Part shown: positions 43,901 through 51,651 of the stretch, in pieces | How positions within the stretch are numbered: position 1 is the stretch's first letter | Layout of the letters: the number at the start of each line of letters is the position of its first letter | Source of the DNA: Bacteroidaceae bacterium | GTDB lineage: Bacteria; Bacteroidota; Bacteroidia; Bacteroidales; Bacteroidaceae | Assembly: GCA_017940185.1 (NCBI GenBank) | Contig: JAGAZE010000034.1 | Coordinates: 48,212 to 112,211, forward strand | DNA: 64,000 nt | Direction: 5' to 3' | Made by a program: the position numbers and the translations under genes | Notes under the pieces: model-generated | The model's database searches: none | Told to the model about the DNA's origin: nothing | Seen by the model: only the letters and a program-made list of their open reading frames with translations

Positions 43901-45188
43901 CGGGCAGCGTAGTGATGTGCGCGTTTTGCGAGAAGTCGATGCTCTCAAGAAAAATGTTGTCTCTATAATAGCTCTCTGTAAAAGGATATTCATGTGTGAT
44001 TGTGGTGACGGTGCTGGGCAGTACGATATGTTTTATCCCCGGTCGGTGGAATGCACGCAGGTCCAGATGGGTGACATTTTCCATGCCGGTGAGGGTGAAC
44101 GAGGTTCTGCCGTCAGAGAGATAACCGTTATAGTTGGGAGCAACACCATAGTTAACTTCCGTTCCCCAGATGGCACCAACGGTGGTGATATTCGACGGAA
44201 TGTTGAGCGCCTCGAGTTCATAGAATCCCTCGAACATGCCGTCAGGCAAGGCCGTAAGAGAGGTCGCACCAGATAAGTCTATCGTACCGTTCTGTACCAG
44301 GCCGGAACAATTCTGAAAGACACTACTACCCAGTGTGGTTGTCAGACTGCCTATCGGCATAGTGGTTAGCTTGCTTTTTCCAAAAAACGCCCTGTCGCCA
44401 ATGGTCTTCACCTTGTTATATTCGCTGCCGACGATAAGTTGGCTGTTGCTGTCGCGGTCAGGACTGCCATCGTCTTTCACTTTGTAGAAGTGCAGATTTT
44501 CCAAGGGGGACAATGCGTTACTCCCGAGCGCATCGTTGCCAATGCGTGTGATGGTTTCGGGAAGATAGAGGTTAATCGAGGATAAAGTAGAGTTAGCATT
44601 TGGGCTCCACAGCCTGAAGGCATCATCAGACAACTCTGTCACAGTGAATGTGTATCCTTCGTACGTACCAGTTCTTACATAAATCTGTGAAGGTACATAC
44701 ACATTGGCTATCAGCGTTTCAGCGTCGTAGGTGGGCTGACCTTTATATGGGTGCTGATAGTCTGGTACGTAATTCATATTAAACTTCGTTATCATGCACT
44801 TGCTACCGTAGTTATACGTAGCCGACAGCCCTTTGTCGCCAGTGTACTTATAGCTTGCGCCGAGTGCCACATTGCCGGTCTTGGCGGCAGCATTAAGGCT
44901 CGTGGGGTCGATAGTGAAGAGCACTTCGTAGCGCATGTACTTCAACTGCTTACTATCTATCCCGTAAGCATCATCCATTGGTGTGGGGGTTCCCATGTCG
45001 AACGCCGCATCAGCCGGCCATGCCATGGGATCGGCGACTTTGCCCCAGCGCGTCTGGCTCTGGCTGGGTACACAGCGGATGACGTACTCGGCATTCTCAA
45101 ACTGCAGGTCGGCATCGTCTTGTGCCGACAGTGCCGTCGGCAACACTGTCGCCAACAGCAGCAATGTGAAGAGAAACTTTTTTTTCAT
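40929..45188 (-). CDS. Giant BspA-type leucine-rich-repeat secreted protein
   Basis: A 1419-residue exported protein; start is the ATG at 45188 (MKKKFLFTLLLLATVLPTAL, then SAQ). From about residue 165 to 650 it contains many BspA/LRR_5 repeats of ~23 residues, for example LTTIGDRAFGRTGLESLTLP, NITTVGTGAFQNCDSL and LTTIGNNCFAEDESLTSL. The C-terminal half is non-repetitive and beta-rich. The last residues, DWYTLQGVRLTQKPTQPGIY plus IHNGRKEVVK, match the C-terminal tail common in Prevotella surface proteins and shared with the GH5 protein here. BspA-type proteins bind host matrix or other bacteria; an adhesion role is inferred. Its 5' leader carries 12-bp repeats and its stop overlaps a small ORF. 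Confidence 0.88.
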   Translation of the reverse strand: MKKKFLFTLLLLATVLPTALSAQDDADLQFENAEYVIRCVPSQSQTRWGKVADPMAWPADAAFDMGTPTPMDDAYGIDSKQLKYMRYEVLFTIDPTSLNAAAKTGNVALGASYKYTGDKGLSATYNYGSKCMITKFNMNYVPDYQHPYKGQPTYDAETLIANVYVPSQIYVRTGTYEGYTFTVTELSDDAFRLWSPNANSTLSSINLYLPETITRIGNDALGSNALSPLENLHFYKVKDDGSPDRDSNSQLIVGSEYNKVKTIGDRAFFGKSKLTTMPIGSLTTTLGSSVFQNCSGLVQNGTIDLSGATSLTALPDGMFEGFYELEALNIPSNITTVGAIWGTEVNYGVAPNYNGYLSDGRTSFTLTGMENVTHLDLRAFHRPGIKHIVLPSTVTTITHEYPFTESYYRDNIFLESIDFSQNAHITTLPEKSFEGCHALKTITWGTTLTTIGDRAFGRTGLESLTLPANITTVGTGAFQNCDSLLSANLSAATNLTTLSESMFYDCDTLATVQVPAALTTIGNNCFAEDESLTSLSFLSNTQLTTIGEGAFEHSGINAIDGMPATLERIEADAFSRCALKGEFNLNAQPWKSNIQYIGKDAFADNGLEYLKLNAAADYHAALQIHNGAFAFQRSEFTAEFDEACTTVPDYIKGCPFGVNYRGYTDANGDMQPNCMRVIVPIGSVTNYYNHAHMGLISGSDYRVKFRWGTFTDAQLKADSTKVLDQRSYYNLLNITPQQRLIATSAWKNDILNFRPMIIAKNERGQDIKGKATDFDGDAMPMPSAGSKPWKAIDLPKGGMYSNTVDYWDETNKKAAYLPYNEDFFNADQFAFNVADNDALAAFKSSATAKLDASYPQSLMPYTIHSFHSNHGNEEVEQIGRKAVTDGIVPYGTGIIIDFPRPGYYLVPPVAMRGEMSDQRRVYPVDPNGTLMTPDWLHTSDISMPFWWDRRNPVVLGEEPSVEEGWYMVSYEELEQLETLCPNVFSTSNYDSSELKVNVGEIQQLSLTAEQTTALSTLLATWEGTGRVFTDWDEFDNTYEYRYIEETGDGYYVKNGETTQYKMVFGDRYAFVNGEDETINMFEDHIMLRIAMGVITVLDVGNDVPAFTMNGTRYTILMRGLNYYYVYTAVSESDNVPPIDFAQLIRDNLDDRTLFNVELLSERQLSDKISRVEDPVWVDIDEPFTDYGQLYADFTANHNPDTDHNVIIGLPDSYPIFPYWAESPYPFQDAAHDAVHANLSDRFVINNAGDELNPLNFRYARYGRMGKGAVVSGDANPSDYGTFVNMKHVEAGTDNLDNDIHYVNFVVSKGYFVQVNTNPLVAGNGYSEAQWRDYAWTKPNRAYFSVSRAHLPHIFNSSNDGKLAIFIIPENGGETTAIGQPTTTQRPTANDWYTLQGVRLTQKPTQPGIYIHNGRKEVVK

Positions 45189-45299
45189 TAGTCTCAATAT
45201 ATTAATAATGGTGTCAAATTTGCTTTATGCTGACAGCCTGCACTCTTCCTACAAAAAAAAAAGGCTGGCTCGGCTAATGGTGATAGTCTGGGTCAGTCT

Positions 45300-45333
45300 G
45301 CATTCTCGCGTGCATTCTCGCGTGCATTCTCGT
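45300..45333. repeat. 12-bp tandem repeat (3 copies) in the LRR gene leader
   Basis: GCATTCTCGCGT at 45300, 45312 and (truncated) 45324, lying between the -7 element and the LRR start. Confidence 0.7.
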
Positions 45334-45341
45334 TTGCGGTG

Positions 45342-45349
45342 CAAATGTA
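45342..45349 (-). promoter_or_regulatory. -7 promoter element for the LRR protein gene
   Basis: Minus strand TACATTTG followed by C, about 155 bases upstream of the ATG at 45188. Confidence 0.55.
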
Positions 45350-45440
45350 CGACCTTTTTTTTTCTGCCAAATATTTGTGAGTATTTTTTTTGCTTGGATT
45401 ACTTCCAACCTTTTCTCGCCTAAGCAATTGAAGTGAACTT

Positions 45441-45758
45441 CATTGCCTTGACATTTGGTCTTCCTCTTTGGCCTGTGGCCTTCACTGCTCACGCTCGGCA
45501 GAGTCCATGCGAGCATCACTCTGCACTCGCTTAATCGCAGCGTTCGCACCTCAGCAATCGGAACAAGTTCCATTGCCTTGACTTTGTCTTCCTCCTTGGC
45601 CTGTGGCCTTCACTGCTCACGCTCGGCAGAGCCCATGCGAGCATCACTCTGCACTCGCTTAATCGCAGCGTTCGCACCTCAGCAATCGGAACAAGTTCCA
45701 TTGCCTTGACTTTGTCTTCCTCCTTCGCACCTCAGCAATCGGAACAAGTTCCATTGCC
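45441..45758. repeat. Tandem ~130-bp repeats in an intergenic region
   Basis: The segment starting CATTGCCTTGAC recurs at 45441, 45571 (130 bases later) and 45699 (128 bases later), then a shortened unit begins at 45752. Units share TTCACTGCTCACGCTCGGCA and TTCGCACCTCAGCAATCGGA nearly without change. No credible gene overlaps it. Confidence 0.85.
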
Positions 45759-45760
45759 TT

Positions 45761-45830
45761 CGGTTTGGCGTCGGTTCGGTTTGGCGTCGGTTCGGTTTGG
45801 CGTCGGTTCGGTTTGGCGTCGGTTCGGCTT
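45761..45830. repeat. 16-bp tandem repeat (4.4 copies)
   Basis: CGGTTTGGCGTCGGTT is repeated exactly four times from 45761 to 45824, then CGGCTT. It abuts the 130-bp repeats. The whole 45350-45878 gap is repeat-derived and has no supported gene. Confidence 0.85.
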
Positions 45831-45878
45831 ATCGAAAGCGTTCCTTTATTCTGCATCTGTTCTGTGCCTCGTGTGCGA

Positions 45879-45913
45879 AAAAAGCGGCCGGACATGGAGT
45901 CCGGTCGCTTTTT
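45879..45913 (-). terminator. Terminator of the TonB/DUF5689/anchor operon
   Basis: A 15-bp stem (45879-45893 with 45899-45913) containing AGCGGCCGGAC, 5-base loop, with T-runs on both strands; it follows the stop at 45940 on the minus strand. Confidence 0.85.
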
Positions 45914-45939
45914 ATTCAGGGTCAGGTCAGGTACCTGTG

Positions 45940-47469
45940 TTATTTTTTCTTCAACAGCACGGGCAGCTGCTTGTCTACTTCTGCATAGGCACCGTAGCTT
46001 TTGTGGTCGGGCGAGTACTGCACGGTCTTCTGCTTGTCAACATTCTTGATGCTCTTGGTGTAGTTGCCGTCATCGGTGATGTCCCACAGGTAGTTGTTGG
46101 GCAGTGTGCCTTCGGGCAGCTGTGCCACGTTGAACGAGTTGAAGGTGCCGTCCATGTAGTAGAAGCGTCCGCTCTTGTCGCTGATGAGGAAGTAGTTGCC
46201 TGACACGGTGATGGTGAACTCGTAGTCGGCACTGCATGTGATCTGGTTGTTGGCGAAGTCGGCCTGCTCCACATAGAGCCAATCGTAGTTCTTGGCAGCG
46301 TCTACGGGCTTAGCCACGGCGTATGCCGATCCTGCCACGGGTGTGGCGATGATGTAGGTGCCGCTCACCACGTTGGTCTGACTGTAGAGTTCATAGGTAG
46401 CTCCCAGTGGCTGCTCACCGCCGGGCTTGGTGCCGATGGCCTGTCCGTTGATCTCGGCATAGGTGGTGTTCTTCACGCCGGGCACGTTGAAGTAGGTGGC
46501 GATGTCGCCGTAGAGCAGCACTTCCTTCTTGAGGTTGGCGGGGTTGGTGCTGAGGTTGATCTTGTCGCGTATGGTGCCCTTGGGCAGCTGCACGGGCATG
46601 CAGTTGGCCACGCTGGTCTCCGAGGGGCTGGCAGCGATGAGGATGTTGGTCTCGGTGGCGCCGTCGGCAGAGAAGGTAGCGCCCTCTTCAAGCTTTTGGC
46701 CATTGACAAAGCCTACGATGTATCCCTTCACATATACGCCTGTGGCAGAACCTTTGGCAATAGCGTCGGTCACGGTGTAGGGGTCTTCGTATGAGCCCTT
46801 GCCGGTGGGGTCGGTGCCGCCACCGCCGCCGGTGCCGTTGAGGTCGAAGTCGGCAGGTGTCACGTTGGTCTCACCGGTGCCTTCCAGCATCTTGAGGTTC
46901 TTCACCTCCCATGTGCGGCTGCTCTTCACGCTGGCATCGTAGTAGAGTGCGATGCGCACGTTGGGCTGGCCGATGTACTCCGACGGGATGTTGACGCTGT
47001 ACTTGCTGAAGGTGTTCCAGTCGGTGCCTTCCACGAGGTCGCCGGTGATGTCTTTCCACACGGTGGTGGTGGGGTCGCCGGTATACTCATCGGTGATGAG
47101 CACTGCGTCGCGTCCTTCGTTGGACTTGTAGCGGAAGATGTATTCAAACTCGAGGAATGCGCCTTCCGACTTGCTGAGGTCGACATTGGGGCTTACGAGG
47201 AAGCTCTGCGACTCGGTGTTGGTCTTGTCGGTGGAGTTGTAGCCCGATGCCTTGGCGGTGGAGAAGTCGATCATCCATTCCACGCCTTTGGTGGTTATCA
47301 CCTCAAAGGCTCCGAACTCGGTGCTGAACGGCTCGTTGAGATACTCGCCCTCTACGGGTGTGGGGTCGTCGCCGCTGGGCGTGTCGTAGGGTTGGGGCAC
47401 GTCTTCGCAGCTGGTGAATGCCAAGGCGCCGAAGGCCAGGGCAAACAGGGAACGAAATAGCTTTTTCAT
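45940..47469 (-). CDS. Surface lipoprotein with choice-of-anchor/jelly-roll and OB-fold-like domains
   Basis: A 509-residue protein with lipobox FTSC (Cys21) followed by EDVPQPYDTP. The N-terminal part (YLNEPFSTEFGAFEVITTKG ... FLVSPNVDLSKSEGAFLEFE ... DWNTFSKYSVNIPSEYIGQP) has the choice-of-anchor J pattern of a secreted jelly roll. After a Gly/Thr linker (NGTGGGGGTDPTGKGSYEDP) comes a DUF6359-like beta domain (PYTVTDAIAKG, YVKGYIVG). A third part (LYSQTNVVSGTYIIATPVAG) resembles domains found in secreted Bacteroidetes proteins. It is last in the operon behind DUF5689 and TonB-receptor genes and is probably a surface binding protein delivering substrate to that receptor. Domain names are by memory of motif shape. 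Confidence 0.72.
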   Translation of the reverse strand: MKKLFRSLFALAFGALAFTSCEDVPQPYDTPSGDDPTPVEGEYLNEPFSTEFGAFEVITTKGVEWMIDFSTAKASGYNSTDKTNTESQSFLVSPNVDLSKSEGAFLEFEYIFRYKSNEGRDAVLITDEYTGDPTTTVWKDITGDLVEGTDWNTFSKYSVNIPSEYIGQPNVRIALYYDASVKSSRTWEVKNLKMLEGTGETNVTPADFDLNGTGGGGGTDPTGKGSYEDPYTVTDAIAKGSATGVYVKGYIVGFVNGQKLEEGATFSADGATETNILIAASPSETSVANCMPVQLPKGTIRDKINLSTNPANLKKEVLLYGDIATYFNVPGVKNTTYAEINGQAIGTKPGGEQPLGATYELYSQTNVVSGTYIIATPVAGSAYAVAKPVDAAKNYDWLYVEQADFANNQITCSADYEFTITVSGNYFLISDKSGRFYYMDGTFNSFNVAQLPEGTLPNNYLWDITDDGNYTKSIKNVDKQKTVQYSPDHKSYGAYAEVDKQLPVLLKKK

Positions 47470-47546
47470 GATGTGTGTATTGTTATTGTGTTGAGTGCGA
47501 TGGATTGTGTGCTATATATATATTAATGGTGTAGGTGCATGTCGTG

Positions 47547-48887
47547 TCATTTCACGAGCACGTTCTTTATCTCCCATGTGGCGGCTCCGTTGGAGGTGGA
47601 ACGGTAGCGGAATGCTATGCGGAAGTTGCTGTTGCCGCACCACTGCTTGAGGTCGACGGTGGAGGTGATGAAGTTCCAGTCTTCACCCGATGCCCACTTG
47701 TCGAGGGATATCTCCTGGAAGGTGTTGTTGCCGAAGTTGCCGCCGCCCGTGTATTCGGTGGAGACATACACATTGAGGTCGGTACCCGGTCCGGCTCCGT
47801 AGCGCCATACGTGGTCGAAGGTGAGTGTGGCATCGCTCACGCTGCTCAGGTCGATGCTGGGGCTGATGAGCCATGCGTCGCTCTCGTAGGCTTGTCCGCC
47901 TACGAAGGCCGATGCCTTGGCACCGTAGCGTGAATCGTGTGCCCATACGTAGGAGATGCCCTCAGCCAGTTCTTTGAGATGCACAATCTCGAAGTCGCCC
48001 AGACTCTCGGCGAAGGTCTCGCTGAAGATAGCCCCCTGTGCGGGCTTGATGTCGTCGGTGGAGCGCAGCAGTATCTGCCATGTGTTGTTGAATCGTGTGA
48101 AGATGCCGGTGATGTCTACATCGCCTTCGGGCATGATGTCGTTGGCAAAGTCGGCGTAGGTGCTTGTGCGTAGCACGAGCTGGCTGCTCTGTATGCCTTC
48201 GAAGTCGCGGTTGGCGCAGTTGGCGGTGAGTGGCACGCTGCCGTCGTTGGGTGCGAAGACGGCTTTGCCGTCGGCGGCCTTGATCTTCACGCCGCGTATG
48301 GTCATGAGCTTGCCGCAGTTGGCCTCCATGTAGGCGGCGTTGCCGAGCTGGCTCTTGTCAAACTCTTCGGGCTCAACGTTGGCGGGGTCGGCCTTGCCCA
48401 CGAGCTTGTAGTGCTGGTTCCAGAGCATGCGGCTCATGCGGCTCACGTAGGTGCTTCCGCTGGCGCTGGTGTAGGGCACGCCTATCTCTGCCTGCTGGCC
48501 GTAGGCGCCTATCCAGAGGTCTTGCAGCTCGATGAGCACTTCCTGTCCCACGGGCAGGTAGCCGTAGAGTCCGCCCTGCGCGATGCACACGATGATGGCA
48601 CCGGTCTCGTCCTGCAGGGAGATTTCGTTGTAGATGTTGCCAGTGAGGTCGTTGCCCGTCACGTAGCCTTTTATCTGCATGGGCTCGGTGACTTGCTTCA
48701 TGCCGTTGTTTTTGATGGTGGAAGCAAACTGTGACTTCAGTTGTGCGATGGTCACGAGGTTGGTTTCCTCTATGTCGTTGTTGCCATAGGGCGAGTCACC
48801 CTCTTTCGGGTCGGCATAGTCGGCACCCATGCACGAGGCCAAGAGTAGTCCGACCATACACATGCTGAGATATTTGAGTAGTTTCAT
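47547..48887 (-). CDS. DUF5689 / choice-of-anchor surface lipoprotein
   Basis: A 446-residue lipoprotein (lipobox LASC, Cys19). The N-terminal half (TNLVTIAQLKSQF ... MQIKGYVTGNDLTGNIYNEI ... LQDETGAIIVCI) has the OB-fold-like pattern of DUF5689: a K-G-Y-V-T-x-N-D start and L-Q-D-x-x-G-A-I-x-V. The C-terminal ~150 residues (EIVHLKELAEGISYVWAHDS, SDAWLISPSIDLSSVSDATL, STVDLKQWCGNSNFRIAFRY) form a choice-of-anchor J jelly roll, ending in WEIKNVLVK. DUF5689 proteins commonly sit next to TonB receptors and nucleases in Bacteroidetes, which fits the order here (TonB upstream by 43 bases, anchor lipoprotein downstream by 77). Confidence 0.8.
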   Translation of the reverse strand: MKLLKYLSMCMVGLLLASCMGADYADPKEGDSPYGNNDIEETNLVTIAQLKSQFASTIKNNGMKQVTEPMQIKGYVTGNDLTGNIYNEISLQDETGAIIVCIAQGGLYGYLPVGQEVLIELQDLWIGAYGQQAEIGVPYTSASGSTYVSRMSRMLWNQHYKLVGKADPANVEPEEFDKSQLGNAAYMEANCGKLMTIRGVKIKAADGKAVFAPNDGSVPLTANCANRDFEGIQSSQLVLRTSTYADFANDIMPEGDVDITGIFTRFNNTWQILLRSTDDIKPAQGAIFSETFAESLGDFEIVHLKELAEGISYVWAHDSRYGAKASAFVGGQAYESDAWLISPSIDLSSVSDATLTFDHVWRYGAGPGTDLNVYVSTEYTGGGNFGNNTFQEISLDKWASGEDWNFITSTVDLKQWCGNSNFRIAFRYRSTSNGAATWEIKNVLVK

Positions 48888-48930
48888 ATTGCAAAGGTGT
48901 TAGATGTATGGATGTTGGTGTGATGGGTGA

Positions 48931-51498
48931 TTAGAATCTGTAGGTTACGTTAAACATTCCGTTGATGCCTTGTGCGTAGTATTTTTTCGGGTTCTTGGAG
49001 AACTTGTATGCGCGCACGTTGTCGCTGGCGGTATAGTCGCTGCGGCTCTGCTCGTAGCCTCCGGTGCATATCTTCTGGTTGTTGAGCAGGTTGGTGAACA
49101 TGAGGTTGAGCGACAGTTGTCCGGTGCGCAGGCGGAAGGTCTTGCCAATGCTTCCGTCGAGCATGAAGCCGCCGTGTCCCTTTGCCTGGCTGATGGCTCC
49201 GGGCAGGAAGTTGCCTTCGTTGTCGTAGACGTCGCCGTAGACGCGCTGGCGGTTGTTGAGCGAGCTCTCGTAGCGGTAGGAGGGCGAGTAGCTCAGGTAG
49301 ATGCGGTCGTAGTAGTTGCCCTTCAGGTCGATAAACCATCCGTTGTTGTGGTAGCTCAGTATGAGGCTGTAGGCGGAGAGCGGTGTGCTGGCCTCGTGCA
49401 TGCCCTTATTGTACACCTTCTCACTGGTGTAGGTAGCCTCGGTGGAGTTGAGGTAGCGCACGTTGGCGTTGTTGATGTTCTTGGCCTGGCTGATGGTACC
49501 GATGGCGCGCACGTCGAAGTGGCGCGTGATGGTGAACTTGGAGCCGAGCTCCACGCCGTAGTACTTCTTCTCTATGCCTGTCATGGAGACGTAGGAGAAG
49601 GAGTTGATGTCGTCGAAGTAGAACTGCTGCCACTCTGTGGCGTGCTGCAGCCAGCTGACGTAGCCGTTGATGCTGAGGTGCATCCAGGCGTTCTGGTACT
49701 GATAGTTGAGCTCCGAGCTGAACACGCGCTCGTTGCGCAGGTCTTTCACAAACTCGTTGTTCACCTCGGGCGACACGAATGCGGTGTTGGCCTGGGGTGC
49801 GTTCTGCTGGTAGCCTGAGCCGAGGCGCAGTGTGTGTCCGCTGCCCAGGTTGAAGGTGGCGCTGGCCTTGAAGCCGCCCTCGGTGAAGCGTGCGATGTCG
49901 CTCTTGCCGAAGGAGTTGTCGGCAAACATACCGTTGCGCATGTGTCCTTTTCTTCTCATGCCCACGGCGCCGAAGCGTCCGGCCACGTTGAGGTAGGTGT
50001 TGCCTATGGAGGCGCCGTAGCTGGTCCATGCCATGCCTTTGTGCACGAGCAGGTCGTAGTCGTAGCCGAACTTGTCGCCTTCGTAGACGAGGCGTCCGAG
50101 GCGGTTGGGGCCTGCGGTGTTGAGGTCGTACTGCACGGCGTCGGACATCACGCTGTAGTTGCCCACGGCGTAGGTGTTGATGTTGTGGAAGGAGGAGGCA
50201 CCGAGCATGTCTTCCAGTGTCTGATAGTGCATGCCCTTGTTGCTGCCCAGCTTGAAGCCGATGTTCCACGACTGGTTCTGCGATATCTGCTTAGAGAACG
50301 TGGATGCCAGCTGGAAGACGAGTGCGTCGTTGTGCTTGGCCTGCAGGTAGTACATGGCGTCGGCTCCTGTCAGTGCCGTCTGCCGGTTGGCCCAGTACAG
50401 GCGGTCCCACTGTATCTGCTGGTTGGCCTTGCGCGACTTAAAGTAGTCGTAGGCTGTCTGCCAGTCGGCCACGCCCTGGTCGGTGCGGTTTTGCGTGTCG
50501 TTCACGTCCCACACGTCGTAGTAGGAGCTGGGCATGTTTTTCCAGTAGTCGGGATGCGGGTTGTCGGTATTGTTGTAGTTGAGCTTTGTCGACTTATACA
50601 TGGCATACATGCCAGTGAAGGTGGTGGTGAGCTTTGTGCGCTCGTCGATGGTCCAGTCCCATGTAAGCAGTGCCGTGGGTGCGAAGTCGTTTACCACGCG
50701 CGAGTTGCGGCGGTGTCCGTTCTGGTAGCCCCAGTAGGGATTGTACTGGTAGTTGTTGGTTATCCAGTACATCTCGTCGGTCGATGCTCCCTGGCTGGCG
50801 CGCTCTGTGGGGTTGCCCCATGTGGCGAAGGCGAGCGAGTGCTTCTTGTTGAACACTTTCTGTACGCCGAGGAAGTAGGACAGCGAGTTGTAGAACGTGC
50901 CTTCCACTGCTCCGCGGTTAGCCCATCGGTAGGCCACGCTGGCAGCCAGTGCCCAGCCCTTGGCGCTGAGGCCCGAGGCGTAGGTGAACATGCCGCGCAG
51001 CATGTAGTTGCGGTTGGCCAGTCCGAGCGACACGCGCTTGCCGGCGGGCAGCTGCGCAGCGCGGAAGTTGTAGTTGTTGCTTCCTGCCAGGCCCGGCATG
51101 GCGAAGGCGTTGTGCTCATAGGGCAGGGCAAACTCCACGTTGCGGGTGATGTTGTTGAGTCCGCCTATCTGCGAGTAGCGGAACTGGCCCGACTCCATGT
51201 CGTTCATCAGCGCGCCGTTGATGTACACTTCGTTGAAGCGCTGGTTGTAGGCCCTGTAGCGGAACCTGACGGGTGAGAACAGGTAGCCCACCTGCGATGC
51301 GTAGGCGTCACTGTTGGAGTTGAGGATCGTGACGTTCGACGACATGTCGTCATCCTCTCCCAATTGCGCTTCAGTGAATGTGAATGCCGATTCGTCGACT
51401 TCCGAACCGGCCTCCGGCTCGGTGGGTTTCACGTTTTGCGCAAAAGCCGTAGAGCCGCATAGCAGCGCAATCATTGCAAATTTCAGTTTCTTGTGCAT
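48931..51498 (-). CDS. TonB-dependent outer-membrane receptor
   Basis: An 855-residue outer-membrane protein from the ATG at 51498 (MHKKLKFAMIALLCGSTAFA then QN). A short N-terminal part leads to a plug-like segment (FNEVYINGALMNDMESGQFR, GGLNNITRNVEFALP); the carboxypeptidase-like domain of SusC proteins is absent. The rest is barrel-like, with alternating aromatic strands and TonB-receptor phrases such as GWFIDLKGNYYDRIYLSYSP and LSLNLMFTNLLNNQKICTGG, ending in FNVTYRF with the C-terminal aromatic. It probably imports a substrate captured by the two lipoproteins encoded after it. A promoter lies at 51535-51542, divergent from the EEP-family gene. Confidence 0.88.
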   Translation of the reverse strand: MHKKLKFAMIALLCGSTAFAQNVKPTEPEAGSEVDESAFTFTEAQLGEDDDMSSNVTILNSNSDAYASQVGYLFSPVRFRYRAYNQRFNEVYINGALMNDMESGQFRYSQIGGLNNITRNVEFALPYEHNAFAMPGLAGSNNYNFRAAQLPAGKRVSLGLANRNYMLRGMFTYASGLSAKGWALAASVAYRWANRGAVEGTFYNSLSYFLGVQKVFNKKHSLAFATWGNPTERASQGASTDEMYWITNNYQYNPYWGYQNGHRRNSRVVNDFAPTALLTWDWTIDERTKLTTTFTGMYAMYKSTKLNYNNTDNPHPDYWKNMPSSYYDVWDVNDTQNRTDQGVADWQTAYDYFKSRKANQQIQWDRLYWANRQTALTGADAMYYLQAKHNDALVFQLASTFSKQISQNQSWNIGFKLGSNKGMHYQTLEDMLGASSFHNINTYAVGNYSVMSDAVQYDLNTAGPNRLGRLVYEGDKFGYDYDLLVHKGMAWTSYGASIGNTYLNVAGRFGAVGMRRKGHMRNGMFADNSFGKSDIARFTEGGFKASATFNLGSGHTLRLGSGYQQNAPQANTAFVSPEVNNEFVKDLRNERVFSSELNYQYQNAWMHLSINGYVSWLQHATEWQQFYFDDINSFSYVSMTGIEKKYYGVELGSKFTITRHFDVRAIGTISQAKNINNANVRYLNSTEATYTSEKVYNKGMHEASTPLSAYSLILSYHNNGWFIDLKGNYYDRIYLSYSPSYRYESSLNNRQRVYGDVYDNEGNFLPGAISQAKGHGGFMLDGSIGKTFRLRTGQLSLNLMFTNLLNNQKICTGGYEQSRSDYTASDNVRAYKFSKNPKKYYAQGINGMFNVTYRF

Positions 51499-51534
51499 AA
51501 TGATTACTATATTATAATGAATGTTTTCAAAGGG

Positions 51535-51542
51535 CAAAGATA
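51535..51542 (-). promoter_or_regulatory. -7 promoter element for the TonB receptor operon
   Basis: Minus strand TATCTTTG followed by C, 37 bases upstream of the ATG at 51498. Confidence 0.65.
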
Positions 51543-51615
51543 CGGCAATTTCCGCACTCGTGCACCATAGCAGTGATTTTTTTTCTGTTTTAGGCACGCG
51601 CTAACTTTTTATTGC

Positions 51616-51623
51616 TACATTTG
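51616..51623 (+). promoter_or_regulatory. -7 promoter element for the EEP-family gene
   Basis: TACATTTG followed by C, 29 bases upstream of the ATG at 51652; divergent from the receptor operon, 73 bases away. Confidence 0.65.
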
Positions 51624-51651
51624 CAGTCAAACTTCACACCACACTGAAAGT

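Noticed and set aside
45455-46203. Several short frames across the 130-bp and 16-bp repeats
   Set aside because: Open frames arise from the repeats (16 bases is not a multiple of three, so all frames stay open); translations are repetitive and have no start context.
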